A stretch of DNA of 64,000 bases from Hippopus hippopus (GCA_946811185.2 OX328097.1:32511627-32575626); one strand, 5' to 3'. Counted from the stretch's first letter, positions 1 through 13,000 are shown. Notes: generated from the letters alone by a model not told the origin. Made by a program: numbers and translations.

Positions 1-430
1 GGCCTTCGAAATCAAAATTTTCTCAAATAGCGAAACAGATCTGATTATTCTGTTAACCTATAAGAGAACTTATACTATTTTATCAATTTCAAATTGGCAG
101 TCTGCAGAAGCTTTGAATTGGATTCGTCTGAAATTTTGTCGTTTGGGACAGGATTAAAGTGATGGCCGTATTTCAAGTAACAAATCCTGAAGAAATATTT
201 ACAGCAACAAATATCTTTTATGTCATCAATTAGAATCAAACCAGCACGCACGGCCACATCATTATTGCTAAGATGGTGTAAAAGCCATTTATACTGGGGA
301 ATAAGCGAGAATAATTCGGGGACATGTCTGCTTTGGAGTCTCTAAGGAGACATAAAAATGGCTGTCCGGCGTTACACACTTGATCTAATAGCGATATTAC
401 GATTCCGTGGAATTAACTTGTCAAATCATT
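1..430. other. No recognisable feature
   Basis: AT-rich sequence with no credible exon, RNA gene or repeat that I recognise. Confidence 0.5.
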
Positions 431-660
431 CAACTTTACCAGACGAAAAAACTTTAGACATGTCCATATTTAAGAAGCGTTTGCAGATGACATATTTAAT
501 GTGTTTGAGATGTTGGAACTTGTTTTTGTAAAGGTAGGAAACATTGTGGGAAAAGGAGAAAATGCTGCTTACCAGCATTTTCTTCTTTTCCCACAATGTT
601 TTAAATGAAGCATTCTCTCTCAGGGTCGTGGAAAGGTGGGACTGTTTGGTAAAGAGTTAA
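431..660. mobile_element. Family A hairpin MITE, copy 1
   Basis: Family A runs CTTTACCA...TGGTAAAG with a 66-bp near-perfect palindrome centred on GGAGAAAATGCTGG. Here both ends and the core are present and the right side ends GAGTTAA. Confidence 0.8.
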
Positions 661-892
661 AGCTTACGACCTTCCTCTCCTATCAACTAGAAAGTATATT
701 GAAACAAGGTTTCACTAAATACCTTAATTTTCATCGTTAAAACGAAAGAACATTTCACCGTTAAAACGAAAGAACATTTCTTATTTACGTATCATGATAC
801 CTCTATCGTCATCTGCGTTGGCGTCGTCATGGTGAAAAACTCATTTTCTCGTATCTGTGCTACAGCTGAAGATACTGGAGTCTTGCTTAGGT

Positions 893-1090
893 AAAAAAAG
901 GGGCTTCAATGCATATCCGTGATGCATTATACCGAGCAGGTCATCACATAATTATAGATCCATGAAATCCATTTTGTCCAACAATCGACTGAATCATGAG
1001 GTAAACGGATCCTTTTAGCTGTAGACAATCGACCAATTACAAAAAGTCTCGACCCAGGTCATTGATTTTCACTAAAGAGGCGCTCGCAGC
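893..1090. mobile_element. Family B MITE, copy 1
   Basis: Family B is about 260 bp, with ends TGAGCCATGCTCTG...CAGAGCATGGCTCA and an internal palindrome of the type GGTCAGCCTGCGCA...TGCGCAGGCTGACC. This copy keeps GGGGCTTCAATGCAT and the middle; the palindrome is decayed. Confidence 0.65.
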
Positions 1091-1414
1091 CGATCAAACG
1101 ATGCGATGCTTTTGCTTATTTATGCAACAATGATATCAAAAATGGTCTGCCAAGACCGTATTTTCCTGTGAACACGGTTCTTGTGGTAACACTAGAGTGC
1201 ATGATTATCTATTATGCAGACCAAATAGTGCTACAATGTCGAGGACTCGGTATGGCTTTGACACTTCTATGTATAGAGACAATGCACTTGTCAGCTGCAG
1301 ATATTGAGATATGCTAATCTCTCGATTAAGTGAATTCATTGTCTGTTACAGACGACTTTTTTTTTTTTGTCTTTTGCAGCAGCAGACTGCCAGTATATTT
1401 TGGTTACTTCCACA

Positions 1415-1620
1415 ACCTTTTTCCAAACTATGCTTTTTCAAACTTAAAGCATCTACAGACGACAAATCCGAAAGTGAACTGAAGTTCTTTGACAGAGTAG
1501 AAAACATTGTAGAAAAAGGAGAAGATGCTATTTACCAGCATCTTCTCCTTTTCCAACATTGTTTTCCAAAGGCCTCTTCCTCAGGTTCGTTATAACTCGG
1601 GGTTTTTTGTTAAAAAGTTC
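1415..1620. mobile_element. Family A hairpin MITE, copy 2
   Basis: Core variant GGAGAAGATGCT with its inverse; the ends are degenerate (TTTTTCCAAAC, TTTTTTGTTAAAAAG). Confidence 0.75.
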
Positions 1621-2334
1621 ATTAATCAGATCTGCGGCAGACTTTGAAAATCTTGTGAACTAAAGATATTCAACACGGGTAAGAATATGATGAACAAATG
1701 CAAGTAAAAACATTGTGACATATGGAGAAATGGTTAATTTTTAAGAATGTAGATTTTTTTGCCACAAAACTTTGGAAAGCGATCTGCTTCAAAGACGAAA
1801 AAATTGTACAGCCGCTAATACGTCAGTACATATATACTGACAAAATGCCTGAATAGTATATGTCCGAAACATTGCTCGTTTATACATTCATCTCTGTACC
1901 AAACGGTCCTGCAGCTGGTGTTTTTTTTAAGGCCCCAGCAAAGAAGACCTTTGAAAGCATGGTGGTAAAAGCAGACAGTACAAGGAAATGGAAAACACAT
2001 CCAATCCTTTAAGTCATGTTCCTAACAAAGGTTAGAAAATTTGTTATAAATGATTCACCCCAGACTAACAACTGACAAAGAAAAACGTTTGTATTCCATT
2101 ATCTGAGAGATGGATTCGTGATATAGCAATAAACGAAAGCGACAATATACAACCTAGATGATAATAGACAATTACGTCTGCAGCTAGACGTGAATTGATG
2201 CAATTCTCAGGATACACGTAAAAAAAGACACAGGCATTGGTCTGATGTCGTCGAACTCCGGGAGTCGCTATATTTGGACGTTTTTTATCAATTTACGTCG
2301 TGGTGAATGTTTTCAGTTTTCTTTCAGTAACACA
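1621..2334. other. No recognisable feature
   Basis: AT-rich; only short random open frames, with no match to the local repeat families. Confidence 0.5.
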
Positions 2335-2640
2335 TGCCAAGCCCGGTAGCGTAGTCTGTAACGTAATGAATTTAAAGCAGGGAGTCGCAGATTCAATTCC
2401 TCAGCCCGGCCAATATCTGTCCGAGGATTGATGATAGTCATCAAACAGGATTCATTCCTTTCTCACGGCTGATCATTGTTTCGACGGTGGTCATGTTGGA
2501 TAGCAGCCAGTGACTTAGAAGAACATTGTGCGGATGACTGGTAAAAGAAACTCCAGTTAAGCATGGATAGGTGCACTAGCTGCTGCGATATAACTTAAAT
2601 AATGTCGCAAATGGCTTTTAATACCATAGGAAAAAAAAAA
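2335..2640 (+). mobile_element. tRNA-derived SINE, copy 1
   Basis: The head CCCGGTAGCGTAGTC...GATTCAATTCC resembles tRNA A and B boxes. The body has GAGGATTGATGATAGTCA and GCATGGATAGGTGCACTAGC; the end is A-rich. Confidence 0.75.
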
Positions 2641-2917
2641 TCATTAACACATTCGTCGCGAACAAAAACAAACTGAAGAGACGGACAGATAAAATTATCT
2701 TATTTTCAAAAATACTTCTGCCAGAAAACTTTACACATTATCGAACGGTTGGATTCAACACGTGACCGAAAAACTGCAATCTCATTGGATGAATCAGAAA
2801 GTCACAGCGAATCAGATAAATGGTCTTGAAATTCAGAATAGCGATGATTGTAATTGGAATCGTTGTTGAATGTGGCCTGAGCAAGTTTGGGGCTACACAT
2901 TTCTTTTTCCTATTTTA

Positions 2918-3350
2918 AGTCTTTACCAAACAACAAAATATTAAACTAGTTAAAGCTGAAAGCATTTGCAAGCGACAAAATAAATGTGATTCAAAAATTA
3001 AAATTCAATTTGGGAAGGGTAGTTGGTTGGTTGGTCGAATGGTGTTCTGCGCCGCTTTCAACTTTATTTCAGTCATATCACGGCGACAGCTCACTTATTC
3101 ATGTGTTGTCTGGGTTTCACCAGTACTAGGCTGGGGCTCTACGAAAAAGCCTAATGGAACCGGTACAGCTCGAACCCGGGGCCTCCAGGTCACGAGTCCT
3201 ACACTTTACCAATGAGCCACGCAGGATCCCTGGGAAGGGTAGAAAACATTTTAGGAAAAGGAGAAAATGCTGGTTTCCAGCATTTTCTCCTTTTCCCACA
3301 ACGTTTTCAAAAGCTTTCTTTGTCCGGATTGTGTGGTAAAGGATTATAGA
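2918..3350. mobile_element. Family A hairpin MITE, copy 3, split by a SINE
   Basis: The left arm (2918-3022) and the core plus right arm (3243-3350) are separated by a SINE flanked by a 12-bp duplication. Confidence 0.85.
3023..3230 (-). mobile_element. tRNA-derived SINE, copy 2, with 12-bp target duplication
   Basis: TGGGAAGGGTAG at 3011-3022 and 3231-3242. On the minus strand the head has TGGCTCATTGGTAAAGTGTA and B box GGGTTCGAGC; the tail is (CCAA)n. It is inserted into family A copy 3. Confidence 0.9.
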
Positions 3351-3834
3351 TATTCTGTCTCGCGTTTCCAATAAATGGGAAACATTTATCGTGCATTAGG
3401 AGTGCACCAGCTCGGCACATTGGGACTTTGACGTAAAGCTATCTCGTATTTCAATTTTAGAACCTCCAAATCTTCAGATTCTGACATTTTATTGGACAAC
3501 AGATGCTATCAATGGCGCAAATTTGATTATTTTTCTTCGCAAAAACCTGACAAATATTACACCCACGCGATACAAAGTTAATCGTTTTCGCTTTTTATGA
3601 ATAATAATTATAATTTGCTCTATTGTCCAGAATCCATCGAACGGGTTTACAAAGACGGTTTTTGACACGGCTTTCTGTGGGGATATGCTTTCAGATAATC
3701 TTTTCATGCTGTAAAGACCTAAATTAACGATAAAAGTTATCACTTCTAATGAAATGGTACCCGACTTTGAATCCTGGAGTTGGAAAAGCATTTTTACCCT
3801 TTGCCAAACTATTCTGTCTTTCAAGAATGCAATG

Positions 3835-4200
3835 AAGAAGGCCTTACAAAGTCCTAGAAAGAAGGCCTTGCCCTAGGAAGGAGATCTTTGAAAACAATGT
3901 AGAACTTTTTGCGTAAGGAGGTCTTTGGAAGGAGGTCTTTGCCTTGGAAAGGAGACCTTTAAAAACAATGTGAAGCCTTTGGCCTCAGGAGCCCTTAGGA
4001 AGGCGTCCTTTGACAACATGGTAAGCTCCTTTTCCCACATTTTTTTTCTTTTTCTTTCAAAGATAACGTCCATGATCCCATGACTAGCGCTGTAAGATTT
4101 TATGTTCTGAGTCAAGTGGAAAAACCTATGCAACGGAAAATGCTGGTAACGGGCATTCTCCTCTTTTTTCCACAGTGTTTTCTACTTTTTAAAGAAATAT
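3835..4200. repeat. Scrambled family A arm fragments
   Basis: Several partial copies of the subterminal motif GGAAGGAGATCTTTGAAAAC (for example at 3878-3905, 3918-3940 and 3950-3970), then a decayed core with ATGCTGGTAACGGGCATT. Confidence 0.55.
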
Positions 4201-4639
4201 TGTGTCTTCCTTGATTTGAGCTTTAATTCTAACGTGGCTGCAAATGCTTTTAGTATATTCAAATTTTACTGTGTCGCGTTGCAAAGAGTCAAAAACCACA
4301 ATTATTCACGCACAAAACGGAACTCACCTTCCCTTTGTCCGTCCGTCTTTCTACCTGTCGGTCAATGTGTACTTCACTGTGTAACAGTTGTCTGTTTTAT
4401 CCCTTTTATTGCACAAATATAATTATTGCAATAAGCAGCTGCTACTTTTCTAACAACGTTTAACGTATTGTTAAAAATGATTTTCTTGTTATTGTAGTTC
4501 AATTCTTTGCCATTTATATGAGTTATGCTTCCGCAAAAAGGGTTTAGTGCAACTCCAAAACGTGTTATACCCTGCAAAGCATCACAAAATTCTTGATCCA
4601 TATAACTCATTTTGTATAACAAACAACTGACGCATGAGT

Positions 4640-4795
4640 TAAACTAGTTCTTAGAGCTGCAGAAAAATGACTCGTAGCAAAATGCTTTTGACCCAGGTCT
4701 GCCAGCGCGGACTTCTCAGGCTGACCTGTGTCGATACTTTTTCGTATATGCATCAAGCACCCTTTTTATAGAGCATGGCCCCTCTTGTTTTTTTT
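4640..4795. mobile_element. Family B MITE, copy 2 (partial)
   Basis: A degenerate palindrome and the right end ATAGAGCATGGCCCC remain. Confidence 0.65.
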
Positions 4796-4841
4796 TTTTT
4801 TTTCTTTTTGGTTAATGTTCTAAATTAGTTTAGACCTATTT

Positions 4842-5107
4842 GAGCCATGCTCTGTCAAAAGGGGGTTTGATGCATCTGGAAAAAAAACTATCGACCGGGT
4901 CAGTCTGCGCAGTCCGCGCAGGCTGACCTGTATCGAAACTTTTTGCTATTTGGTAAATTTTCTGCTTGTCTATTGACCATTTTACATCTGGATTCAGCGG
5001 AATATTAAACAAAATGGATTGTATAATAACGGTTCATAATTAGATGATGACCAGCTCGGTATCTCAAGCTGATGCATTAGGCACCCTTTTGCCGGAGCAT
5101 GGCCTGT
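4842..5107. mobile_element. Family B MITE, copy 3
   Basis: Complete: TGAGCCATGCTCTGTC to GCCGGAGCATGGCC, palindrome 4898-4935. Confidence 0.85.
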
Positions 5108-5437
5108 TTGTTTTACATCGATTGTTAACAAGTTCTTACAACTTATATTTACCACTCTCGATCATTTATTCCTTGAAACTTTATCAAGCACACTTGCCGT
5201 GGTCAGGGAAGCGCTTGAGCTTGCACAGTTACGGGATGGATTTAACTTGACAAAATATTTGCCAGTTGACGTGCATGTAAATTGTGCTTTTTGACATATT
5301 TGACGTATGCAAATAGGTAATTTTCAGACCGTCTGAAATATACCAGATTCGCACGAAATAATATTTATGATTTTGTTGCAGACGAACTGAGTATCAATCA
5401 GATTAATCTCACACATACCACCTACTTGTTTCGGGTC

Positions 5438-5662
5438 TAACTCTTTACCAAACTATGAAATTTTAGAATCGTCAAAACCTATAGTATTTACAGACGAGAA
5501 GTCAAATATGGCTGAAAATGGGGGATTTGTCAAAGAAAACGTAGAGAACATTGTGGGAAAAGGAGAAAATGCTAGTAATCAGCATTTTCTCCTTTCCCCA
5601 CGATGATTTCTAAAGCGTTCTTCCTCAGGGTCGTTAAAGCTCGGGATTAGTCGGTTAAAAGG
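5438..5662. mobile_element. Family A hairpin MITE, copy 4
   Basis: Complete copy, core near 5555-5600, directly followed by copy 5 in the same orientation. Confidence 0.85.
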
Positions 5663-5666
5663 TAGC

Positions 5667-5889
5667 TATTTACCAGACGACAACAATTTTAGACTTGTCC
5701 AAATTGAAAGCATTTGCAGACGACAAATGAAGAGTGGCTCAAATTATGAAAACTTCTATTAAAGGGTAGAAAACATTGTGGGAAAAGGAGAAAATGCTGG
5801 TTACCAGCATTTTCTCCTTGTCCACAATGTTTTTAAAAGCCTTTTTGTTTAGGGTTGCCAAAACCCGGGACTGTGTGGTAAACTGTTAA
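5667..5889. mobile_element. Family A hairpin MITE, copy 5
   Basis: Complete copy, core 5780-5825, ending GTGTGGTAAACTGTTAA; tandem with copy 4. Confidence 0.85.
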
Positions 5890-6289
5890 GCAATTTAAAT
5901 TTTTAAAGGCAATATAAGGGTTAACGTATACAATTTTACTTCGATTTGAAAGAAATGTTAAAATGCTTGATTCAAGTTACCGTTTTATGACATTGGGTGT
6001 GAATAGAGACTGAACATGTCATATCAGATTTCCAGTAAGATAAATGGTATTGCATGCATTTTAACTTATAACGTCAAATAACGCCATAACAATGATCAGG
6101 TTGTGGAACATTTAGGGAAAAGAAGCATTAACTGTCACTCATTAACAGCAATTGATCTTTTTATATTTCCGAGCAATTACCTGTACTATTTGAGCTGTAC
6201 CGAGTACCTTGACGTTAGAGTTGTTTCTTTACCGTTGAGGGACCATCATGGATGCCAATATATTTATAGGTCAAGCTCTATGACAAGGT

Positions 6290-6525
6290 AATCATGTTAA
6301 TGCATCTGCAAAAAGTATCGACCCATGTCAGCCTGTACAGTCCGCCCAGGCTGACCTAGGTCGAAACTTTTTGCTATTGGTAAATCTTCTGCATATCAAG
6401 CGACCATTCAACCCTAGATTCAGCTGGTTTTTAGATAAAATTGATCCACATTAAGCGACGACTTCAATGGTATCATGCATTACGAAGATGCATAAAACCC
6501 CCTTTTCCCAAAGCGCCACTAAAAC
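6290..6525. mobile_element. Family B MITE, copy 4
   Basis: Left terminus missing; palindrome at 6325-6365 and right part with ACCCCCTTTTCCCAAAGCG. Confidence 0.75.
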
Positions 6526-6961
6526 TATAATGATACCCTTTGAGCGAAAAACAAGTGAATCAAGATAAAGAGAAACGGCCAAGCCAGGACCATGATAATT
6601 TACACTTCTTTTTATTACATGTTCTTGCCATATTTATGTACAACTTTGTAAATGGCCATGGCAACTAGCTTTGCCGTAAATTTGCCAATAAATATTTGAA
6701 CTTTGAACTTGATAAAGATGATACGCATTTGGAAGAAGTCGGCCAATTGCATACGCCTTCGGCTTTATTGCTCGCTTATTTTTTCCAAACTTATGTCAAC
6801 AAAAACATTGTGACGGAAGAAATAATTCGTAACGAGGAATTTCCTCTTAAATGAAAAAAGTTCCTCATTTATAAATGTAGTACACCTTTATTGTTAGCGA
6901 TTATTCCATAGGCCTACTTTATAAAGATGTTTTGAACGTTTTCTGTTGCAGTCTTTTTCTA

Positions 6962-7178
6962 ACCTTTAGGTTGCTAAGCGCGACTCATTGACCTATTGCG
7001 GAAAGTGTAGATCAAAATCAGACAGCACAGAACGCGCAGTCTAATTTTTGGGTCTACATTGTCCGATAAGGAAATACTTTTTTCCCCCAAAAAGTAAGCC
7101 TGAAGTAGCATTATTCGAGTCTGTAGTATCGCCTTAAAAGTTAAATTTAACTCATTTAGCCAGATAAGGGTTAAGCAG
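6962..7178. mobile_element. Family C MITE, copy 1 (inverse orientation)
   Basis: Family C runs TTAACCCTTATCCTGCTAAA...GCCTAAGGGTTAA with an internal palindrome around GATCAGACTGCAC. Here AACCTTTAGGTTGCTAAGCG to CCAGATAAGGGTTAA; palindrome partly decayed. Confidence 0.8.
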
Positions 7179-7394
7179 CAATTGTGATCTTGTACCCTAT
7201 AATTGAGAGTCATTTTTCCCTTTCGTTTATTATTTTCTCCGAGCTTTCCACCTACTTCATTTGACTAATTGTTTTCTTTTATTAATACAAAATTTGATCA
7301 CTTTTAGACACCGCGCCTTTAATGACACCTGTGATAAAAGAGTTTGCAATGATTAGAGTAGCACACACCTAAAATAAGCCGCCCTCAAAACAAC

Positions 7395-7605
7395 ACGGTG
7401 CTTCTGCTACCCTGAAGAAGAGATTTGTGACAACATTGTGGGAAAAGAAGAAAATGCTGATAACCAGCATTTTCTTCTTTTCCCACAACGTTTTCTACAA
7501 TTTAAAAAAAAAACAAAATCCATCCTGTGAGCCGCATTTTATTTGTCGTCTGCATACGCTTTAAATTCGGACTGGTTTAAAGCTTTGTCATTGGGTAAGA
7601 GGTAC
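7395..7605. mobile_element. Family A hairpin MITE, copy 6
   Basis: Core variant with GAAGAAAATGCTG; the right arm carries GTCGTCTGCATACGCTTT. Confidence 0.8.
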
Positions 7606-7814
7606 ACAGCGTACCTGGGTCCGTAGTCATCCACCACTCCTAGTGCAGTGTTCTGTTTCGGAATCCTATCTGATCTGAATCCCAGCGATCTGATACAGTG
7701 AGGCGTTTTGTCTCAGCCATTCAGATGACTCGTATCGAATTCAGAATTAGAAAAGTAATCAGAGACGTTATAGAATACGAAACCTAAAAATCAAATTTTC
7801 AATGATCTGATTTA

Positions 7815-8060
7815 CACTGTACTAAAAGACAAAAATCTCAGACTCTTCAAAATTGAAAGCCTTTGCAGACAATAAATATTTTTTTTCTAAATTGATGGAT
7901 TTTTTTTTTTTTTTTTTTTTTTCTTTCAGTGGGCTGAAAACATTGTGGGAACAGGAGAAAATATTTTATCAGCATGTTCTCATTTTCACATTATGTTTTT
8001 AGAATTTTTCGTTCTCAGGACTATTAAAACATGGAATTGCTTGGTATAGGTTCAACTCTT
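7815..8060. mobile_element. Family A hairpin MITE, copy 7 (degraded)
   Basis: Both arms are recognisable; the core has decayed (GGAGAAAATATTTTATCAGC) and a long poly-T has expanded at 7900-7922. Confidence 0.65.
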
Positions 8061-8307
8061 AGAGCATCAAATATTTTGCTGGGCGTGAAAACTTCCTGTT
8101 TTTGAACTGTTTTGATCAGGATATACATGTACCACAACCGATTGAAGTCTACAGATCAAGGATCACATTGCATTTTCTGTGCTGTCTAATTTGTATGTAC
8201 AATGTCCATGAAAAAATAGAAAGGAAATATAACAGGCCGGTAACTGACGGCTCAAGGATTAAGAAATTTAACACTACCTTTCACAACCGTTCAAACGAAA
8301 GATTCAT

Positions 8308-8520
8308 TAATCTTTATCCTGCTAAATAAATTAAATGAAACTTTCAAGCCCATAGTGAAAATCCGAATAATGCCATTTCAAATTCAATTTTTGGAGGAAA
8401 ATATCTCCTTATCGGACAGTGTAGATCCAAGATCAGACTGCACGTTCTGTGCAGTCTGATCTTAATCGACACTGTCCGCAACAGGTCAGTGAGTCGCACT
8501 TAGCAGCCGAAGGGTTAAGG
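8308..8520. mobile_element. Family C MITE, copy 2
   Basis: TTAATCTTTATCCTGCTAAA to GCAGCCGAAGGGTTAA; good palindrome at 8430-8475. Confidence 0.88.
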
Positions 8521-8769
8521 GCTATTAATTCTTAATCTAGCTATGCTTTTAATCGAATGACGTGAAATGAATCCCAAAAGAATATTGTGCTAAAAATCAA
8601 ATAATGATGGACTGATAAGGTGTTTATGTTTGTGTGTTTAAACCTGGCCATTGTTCTAATTATTCAACATGTCAACTAGTACTAGCCATGGATTTAATGA
8701 AACTTATTTCTGCGAAAACACGTAAGGTACCATTTTGAGCTTTCTTTGACGCTTCACTACATAATCTCT

Positions 8770-8966
8770 CGTTTTAACCACCCTAAGAATTAAGGCTATT
8801 GAAAACATCATGGGAAAAGCGGAAAATGCTGCTTACCAGCAAATGCTCCTTTTCCCACAATGTTTTCCATATCCTACCAGAGATCAATTATATATTAGTT
8901 GAATCACATTGAATTTGTCATCTGTAAATGTTTTAAATTGGGGCAGTCTAAGATTTTGTGGTTTAC
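8770..8966. mobile_element. Family A hairpin MITE, copy 8
   Basis: Core GGAAAATGCTGCTTACCAGC with an imperfect inverse arm. Confidence 0.75.
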
Positions 8967-9364
8967 GTGCACGAATCCGCAATTTTCTGTCTTTTCTTTA
9001 ACAAATTATTTCCAGCAGGGGACTTCTTTCGTCTCTTAACGGACGTTTTTTTTAATACATTTTGGCAATGTCTGCTTGTGACACAATGTTTTTATGTGTA
9101 TTTAGGTATCAATGGTTCATATTAACCGATATTTAACAAGGATGTCTTAAAGTTCGTCTGTTGGAAATTGACTTAAGACCTTATGGATTAAAAAGAAAAG
9201 GTCGACGACCTTCTTTTTAAAGACAATTTGATAGTCAGAAAAAGTCACTCATAAACATTGCAGACTACATGTAGTTTCATAAACTGTCCACTTATAAGAC
9301 GTAAAAGTGTTGTTTTTCTCGTTGCATTGAGGGGCGATAACCCCAATGCTGCTATGTCAATGTG
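8967..9364. other. No recognisable feature
   Basis: Nothing beyond ordinary AT-rich sequence. An upstream CNG exon could be hidden anywhere in 1-9890, but none stood out. Confidence 0.45.
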
Positions 9365-9535
9365 CTTTTGTGGATCAAGATAAGACTGCACAGAAGGTGC
9401 AGCCTGATCTTGAATCTACTCTGTCCGATAAGAAGATATCTTTCCCCTAAAGATAACTTCGAAATAGCAGTATTTGGCGTTTTTAATATTGGCCGGAAAT
9501 TTTCATTTAACTTATTTAGAAAGGATAAAATGATT
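9365..9535. mobile_element. Family C MITE, copy 3 (partial, inverse)
   Basis: Palindrome GATAAGACTGCACAGAAGGT and left arm to AGAAAGGATAAAATGA. Confidence 0.75.
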
Positions 9536-9890
9536 ACGACCCTTGAATGATAAAACATGCGAAAAAACTACATGTCTTGCATTGCCTTTAAGAAATCAAA
9601 GGTAGCATCGGCTCCATTTCCAAATAGTCGTCAGATTGTGTACACTGTATGGACTAAGCCCTTTACCTGTAGATTACGTGTTTTTTTCCCCGATTCTGAT
9701 GAAGAAAGATTTTAGTAACCACCATTATGCTTCTTTTACAAAAAAATGTATCCTATTTTCAAAGACATATCCCATTACATTTAATTTAATGACTACAGTT
9801 TGTATATTGACATGCCTAAAATTTGTCGTCTAACAAATGATAATAACTCATATTTGTGTAGTAATGTGTTTAATATTTATCTTGGAACAG

Positions 9891-10062
9891 AAATCCCGAC
9901 GGTTTCGAGAAGATAACGACCCCGGAAAGTTGTGACGATGACGAGATGGATTACGATAACCCGGGAACGGCCGGTACCGGTAGATTCGAGGACAGTGACA
10001 TAGAAAGTGAAATCGATCCTCCAGAGTGGGAGCTTGGTATTCGGAGATCCTCTAGTGCAAAG
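9891..10062 (+). CDS. CNG channel exon 1 of those found: acidic N-terminal region
   Basis: Opens after GGAACAG and ends before GTATCA. After one base that completes the previous codon, 57 codons are open, rich in Asp/Glu and Ser (for example [13 protein letters not shown]) and ending IRRSSSAK. It lies N-terminal to S1 and joins the next exon in phase 0. This part of CNG channels is poorly conserved, so the call rests on splice sites, an open frame, coding-like composition and correct phase rather than on family motifs. Confidence 0.75.
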
Positions 10063-13000
10063 GTATCATACTTACATTCATCATAGTAAGTTGTATGTAA
10101 TACGTTATACCAAGCAAGTTGCATACATAAAATGGATCCACTTAAAAAAAAAGCCGACTGAATCACGAGGTAGCATGCTGACAATGCAGAAAATTTACAG
10201 TATCAGTTTCGATTCAATTTAGCCTGCGCGGACTGCAAAGGCTGACATGTTTCGGTGATTTTTGCAGATGCATTAAACTATCTTTTCACAGAGAAAGACT
10301 CGTACAATATAATTATGTTAGTAGTATATATGAGCCATGCTCTGTGAAAAGGGGGCTTAATGCATCTGCGAAAAGTATCGACCCAGGTCAGCCTGCGCAG
10401 TCCGCGCAGGCTGACCTGGGCCGATGCTTTTCGCTATTGGTCAATTTTCTGTATGGCCAAAGTCCAGTCTACCTCATGATTAAGTTGATTGTTAAAAAAT
10501 ATAGCTATTATGGATGCATAAGTATGTGATTGCTTGCTGTGGTATCATGTATCGCGGACATGCATTAAGCCCCCTTTTGCCAGAGCATGGCTCATATGCA
10601 TTGCTATGCCCACTCCTTATGGGAAAAAGTTAAGCATATTTTATATTCCTTGAAAAAGAGGTAAACAAAGACCAATATGACACAGCATATGACTATTTTG
10701 TCTGGTGCATTTCATCCATTCACTTAAACGCTAAACAGAGATATTAAAGAAAACGATACATTTGACCGAAAAGAATTGATTGAACTGTATGAGATGGAAT
10801 ATGCTTAACTTTTTTCCCATAGGTATATTTGTAGTTTATGGTTAAGTCTAATTATTCAGATCTGTTGTTATCATCTTATCATTAGCATTTGTAGTTGGTA
10901 AAGAGGAAGTAATCATAGCCAATAAACAGATATCTTTTATTTAATTCTTTACCAGAGGACAAAATTTTGGATTCGTCTAAATTCGATGTATTTGCAGGCG
11001 ACAATTAAATGTACCTCAAACAATATTATTTCTGTATGACAGGGTAGGTAGAAAACATTGTAGGAGAAAGAGAAATGCTGGTTACCAGGATTTTACCTTT
11101 TTCCCACTATGTTTTCAAAACCTTTAAACCTGGGATTTTCGGAAAAGGGTATACAAAAACACTCTAGAGCCATCGGCCTCTCTTTTTCTTCCTTTTGCTC
11201 TTGTTGTCCACCCCCCCCCCCCTTTCAAAATATAACCCTTATTCTCTCTTTCTGTTATTTTGCCATAAAATTATGATCCTGCAGTAACTGCAACCCTAAC
11301 ATCGGAAAAGAACTTCGTATGTTGTATGTACATGTAGGCTTTCCTTTTATTTTTGTTTTGCCTTTGGTAGATTGCACATATCGAAACGTTTAAACTGAAG
11401 CTAGCCCCGTCAATCTTTCGTGTTTGACTAATTTTCAGATTTGAAACAAAGTCCACTTATTACTATGTATTCTGTAACGCTACTACCGACAGATTAACTT
11501 TTCATTTTAAGGCAGACTGATTCAAGGCATCGAAAGAGATTTTCTCTAACGGACATTTTCTCTTGCAACAGTCTTTCTTACTTTATTCACTTAATTCACT
11601 TATCGAGGCTGTTTTGAAAAACATCAGCTGCATTTCCCGCAGAACATAACGAATGTTTTAAAGCGATGATTTCACTGACATATAAATGAGCCATACTCTG
11701 AAAAAAAGGGGCTAAATGCATCTCCATGATGCATTATACCAAGTAAGTCATCACGTTACTATGGATCCATAAAATCCATTTTTCTTATAATCGATCGTAT
11801 CTGGAGGTAGAATGGTCTTTGGTCATGTAGAAAATTGACCAATGGCAAAAAAGCTCGACACATGTCAGCCTGCGCGGGTTGCGCAGGCTGACATGGGTCG
11901 ATACTTTTTGCAGATGCATTAAGCCCCCTTTTCACAGAGCATGGCTCAAATATTAGGGCTCGTATTCACCCAAACATTTATAACATTATTCTTAGTCTAA
12001 CTCTCAAGAGTTCTCTTGATTTAAAAGAAACGTAGTTTCTGGTTGGCCATTTCATGTACTTTTATCACTTGGTTAGAAACAACGTTATTTTGGAATTTAG
12101 AAATTTCTTAAGAATTCGATTGAAATGCAGTCTGAAATGGTTTGTGAGCCCGTAGTTTTATACATATATCATTACCACTATCTTGTTTAAAAACAGGGGA
12201 GGTAAAGTAGTTTTGCATGATTGTTCGTATGGGAGTAGGAGCAATCAGAACTAGCGTAAAGTCAGGTTGAGCCAGGAGAAAACTTAGATAAACCGTTAAA
12301 TGCGAAATTCATCTGATTGAAAAATAGAAACTTATAATCCTTTTGGCGCCATGTGAAGGCAGTGGCAGTTGCGAGCGACATAGATCAAGATCAGACTGCA
12401 AAGAACGTGCTCCCTGAGCTTAGATCTATACCATCTGCTTGTTAGGCAAGTCTGTAAGATAAAAGTCTGTCTGAGTTTCAGTGGATCATATGTTCAGCCG
12501 TCGAAAGAGACCGAATTAAGATATTTAGCGCTGAAAGAGTCAAAAGATATTTTGATCTCTATATAAGCTTTGAATGTTGCCTTAACCCTATTGACACAAT
12601 TCCGTGTTATAAAGACCTTGACGAAAAAAGGCTTTTGAAAGTGGGAAAACAGGAAAATGTTGGTGACCAGCAAGTTTTCTGCTCTGCCAAAGATAAATCC
12701 TGACATTTAACACACTTTTGTCTTTTTCAAATAGATCTACGTATATTTTCAATTAGGATAAGTCTAAAATTTTGCAGTCGAACAAACAATTTAGAAAAAT
12801 TATCCGCGTTTCTAGATTTATTTCTAATCCACCATTAAGGTGTTGTCGTTAAAACAACCAAACTCTTTACCAGACGACAAACTTTAAGACCTTTCCAAAT
12901 TGAAAGCATTTGCAGTAACAGATTGGATGCTGCTCAAAGCATAAAATTTGTTCGTGAAAGGGTCGAAAACATAGCGAAAAATGCTCGTCAACGGTATTTC

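Noticed and set aside
9951..10184. Minus-strand open frame of 77 codons opposite CNG exon 1
   Set aside because: The plus-strand reading has correct splice sites and phase; the minus frame runs into MITE sequence.
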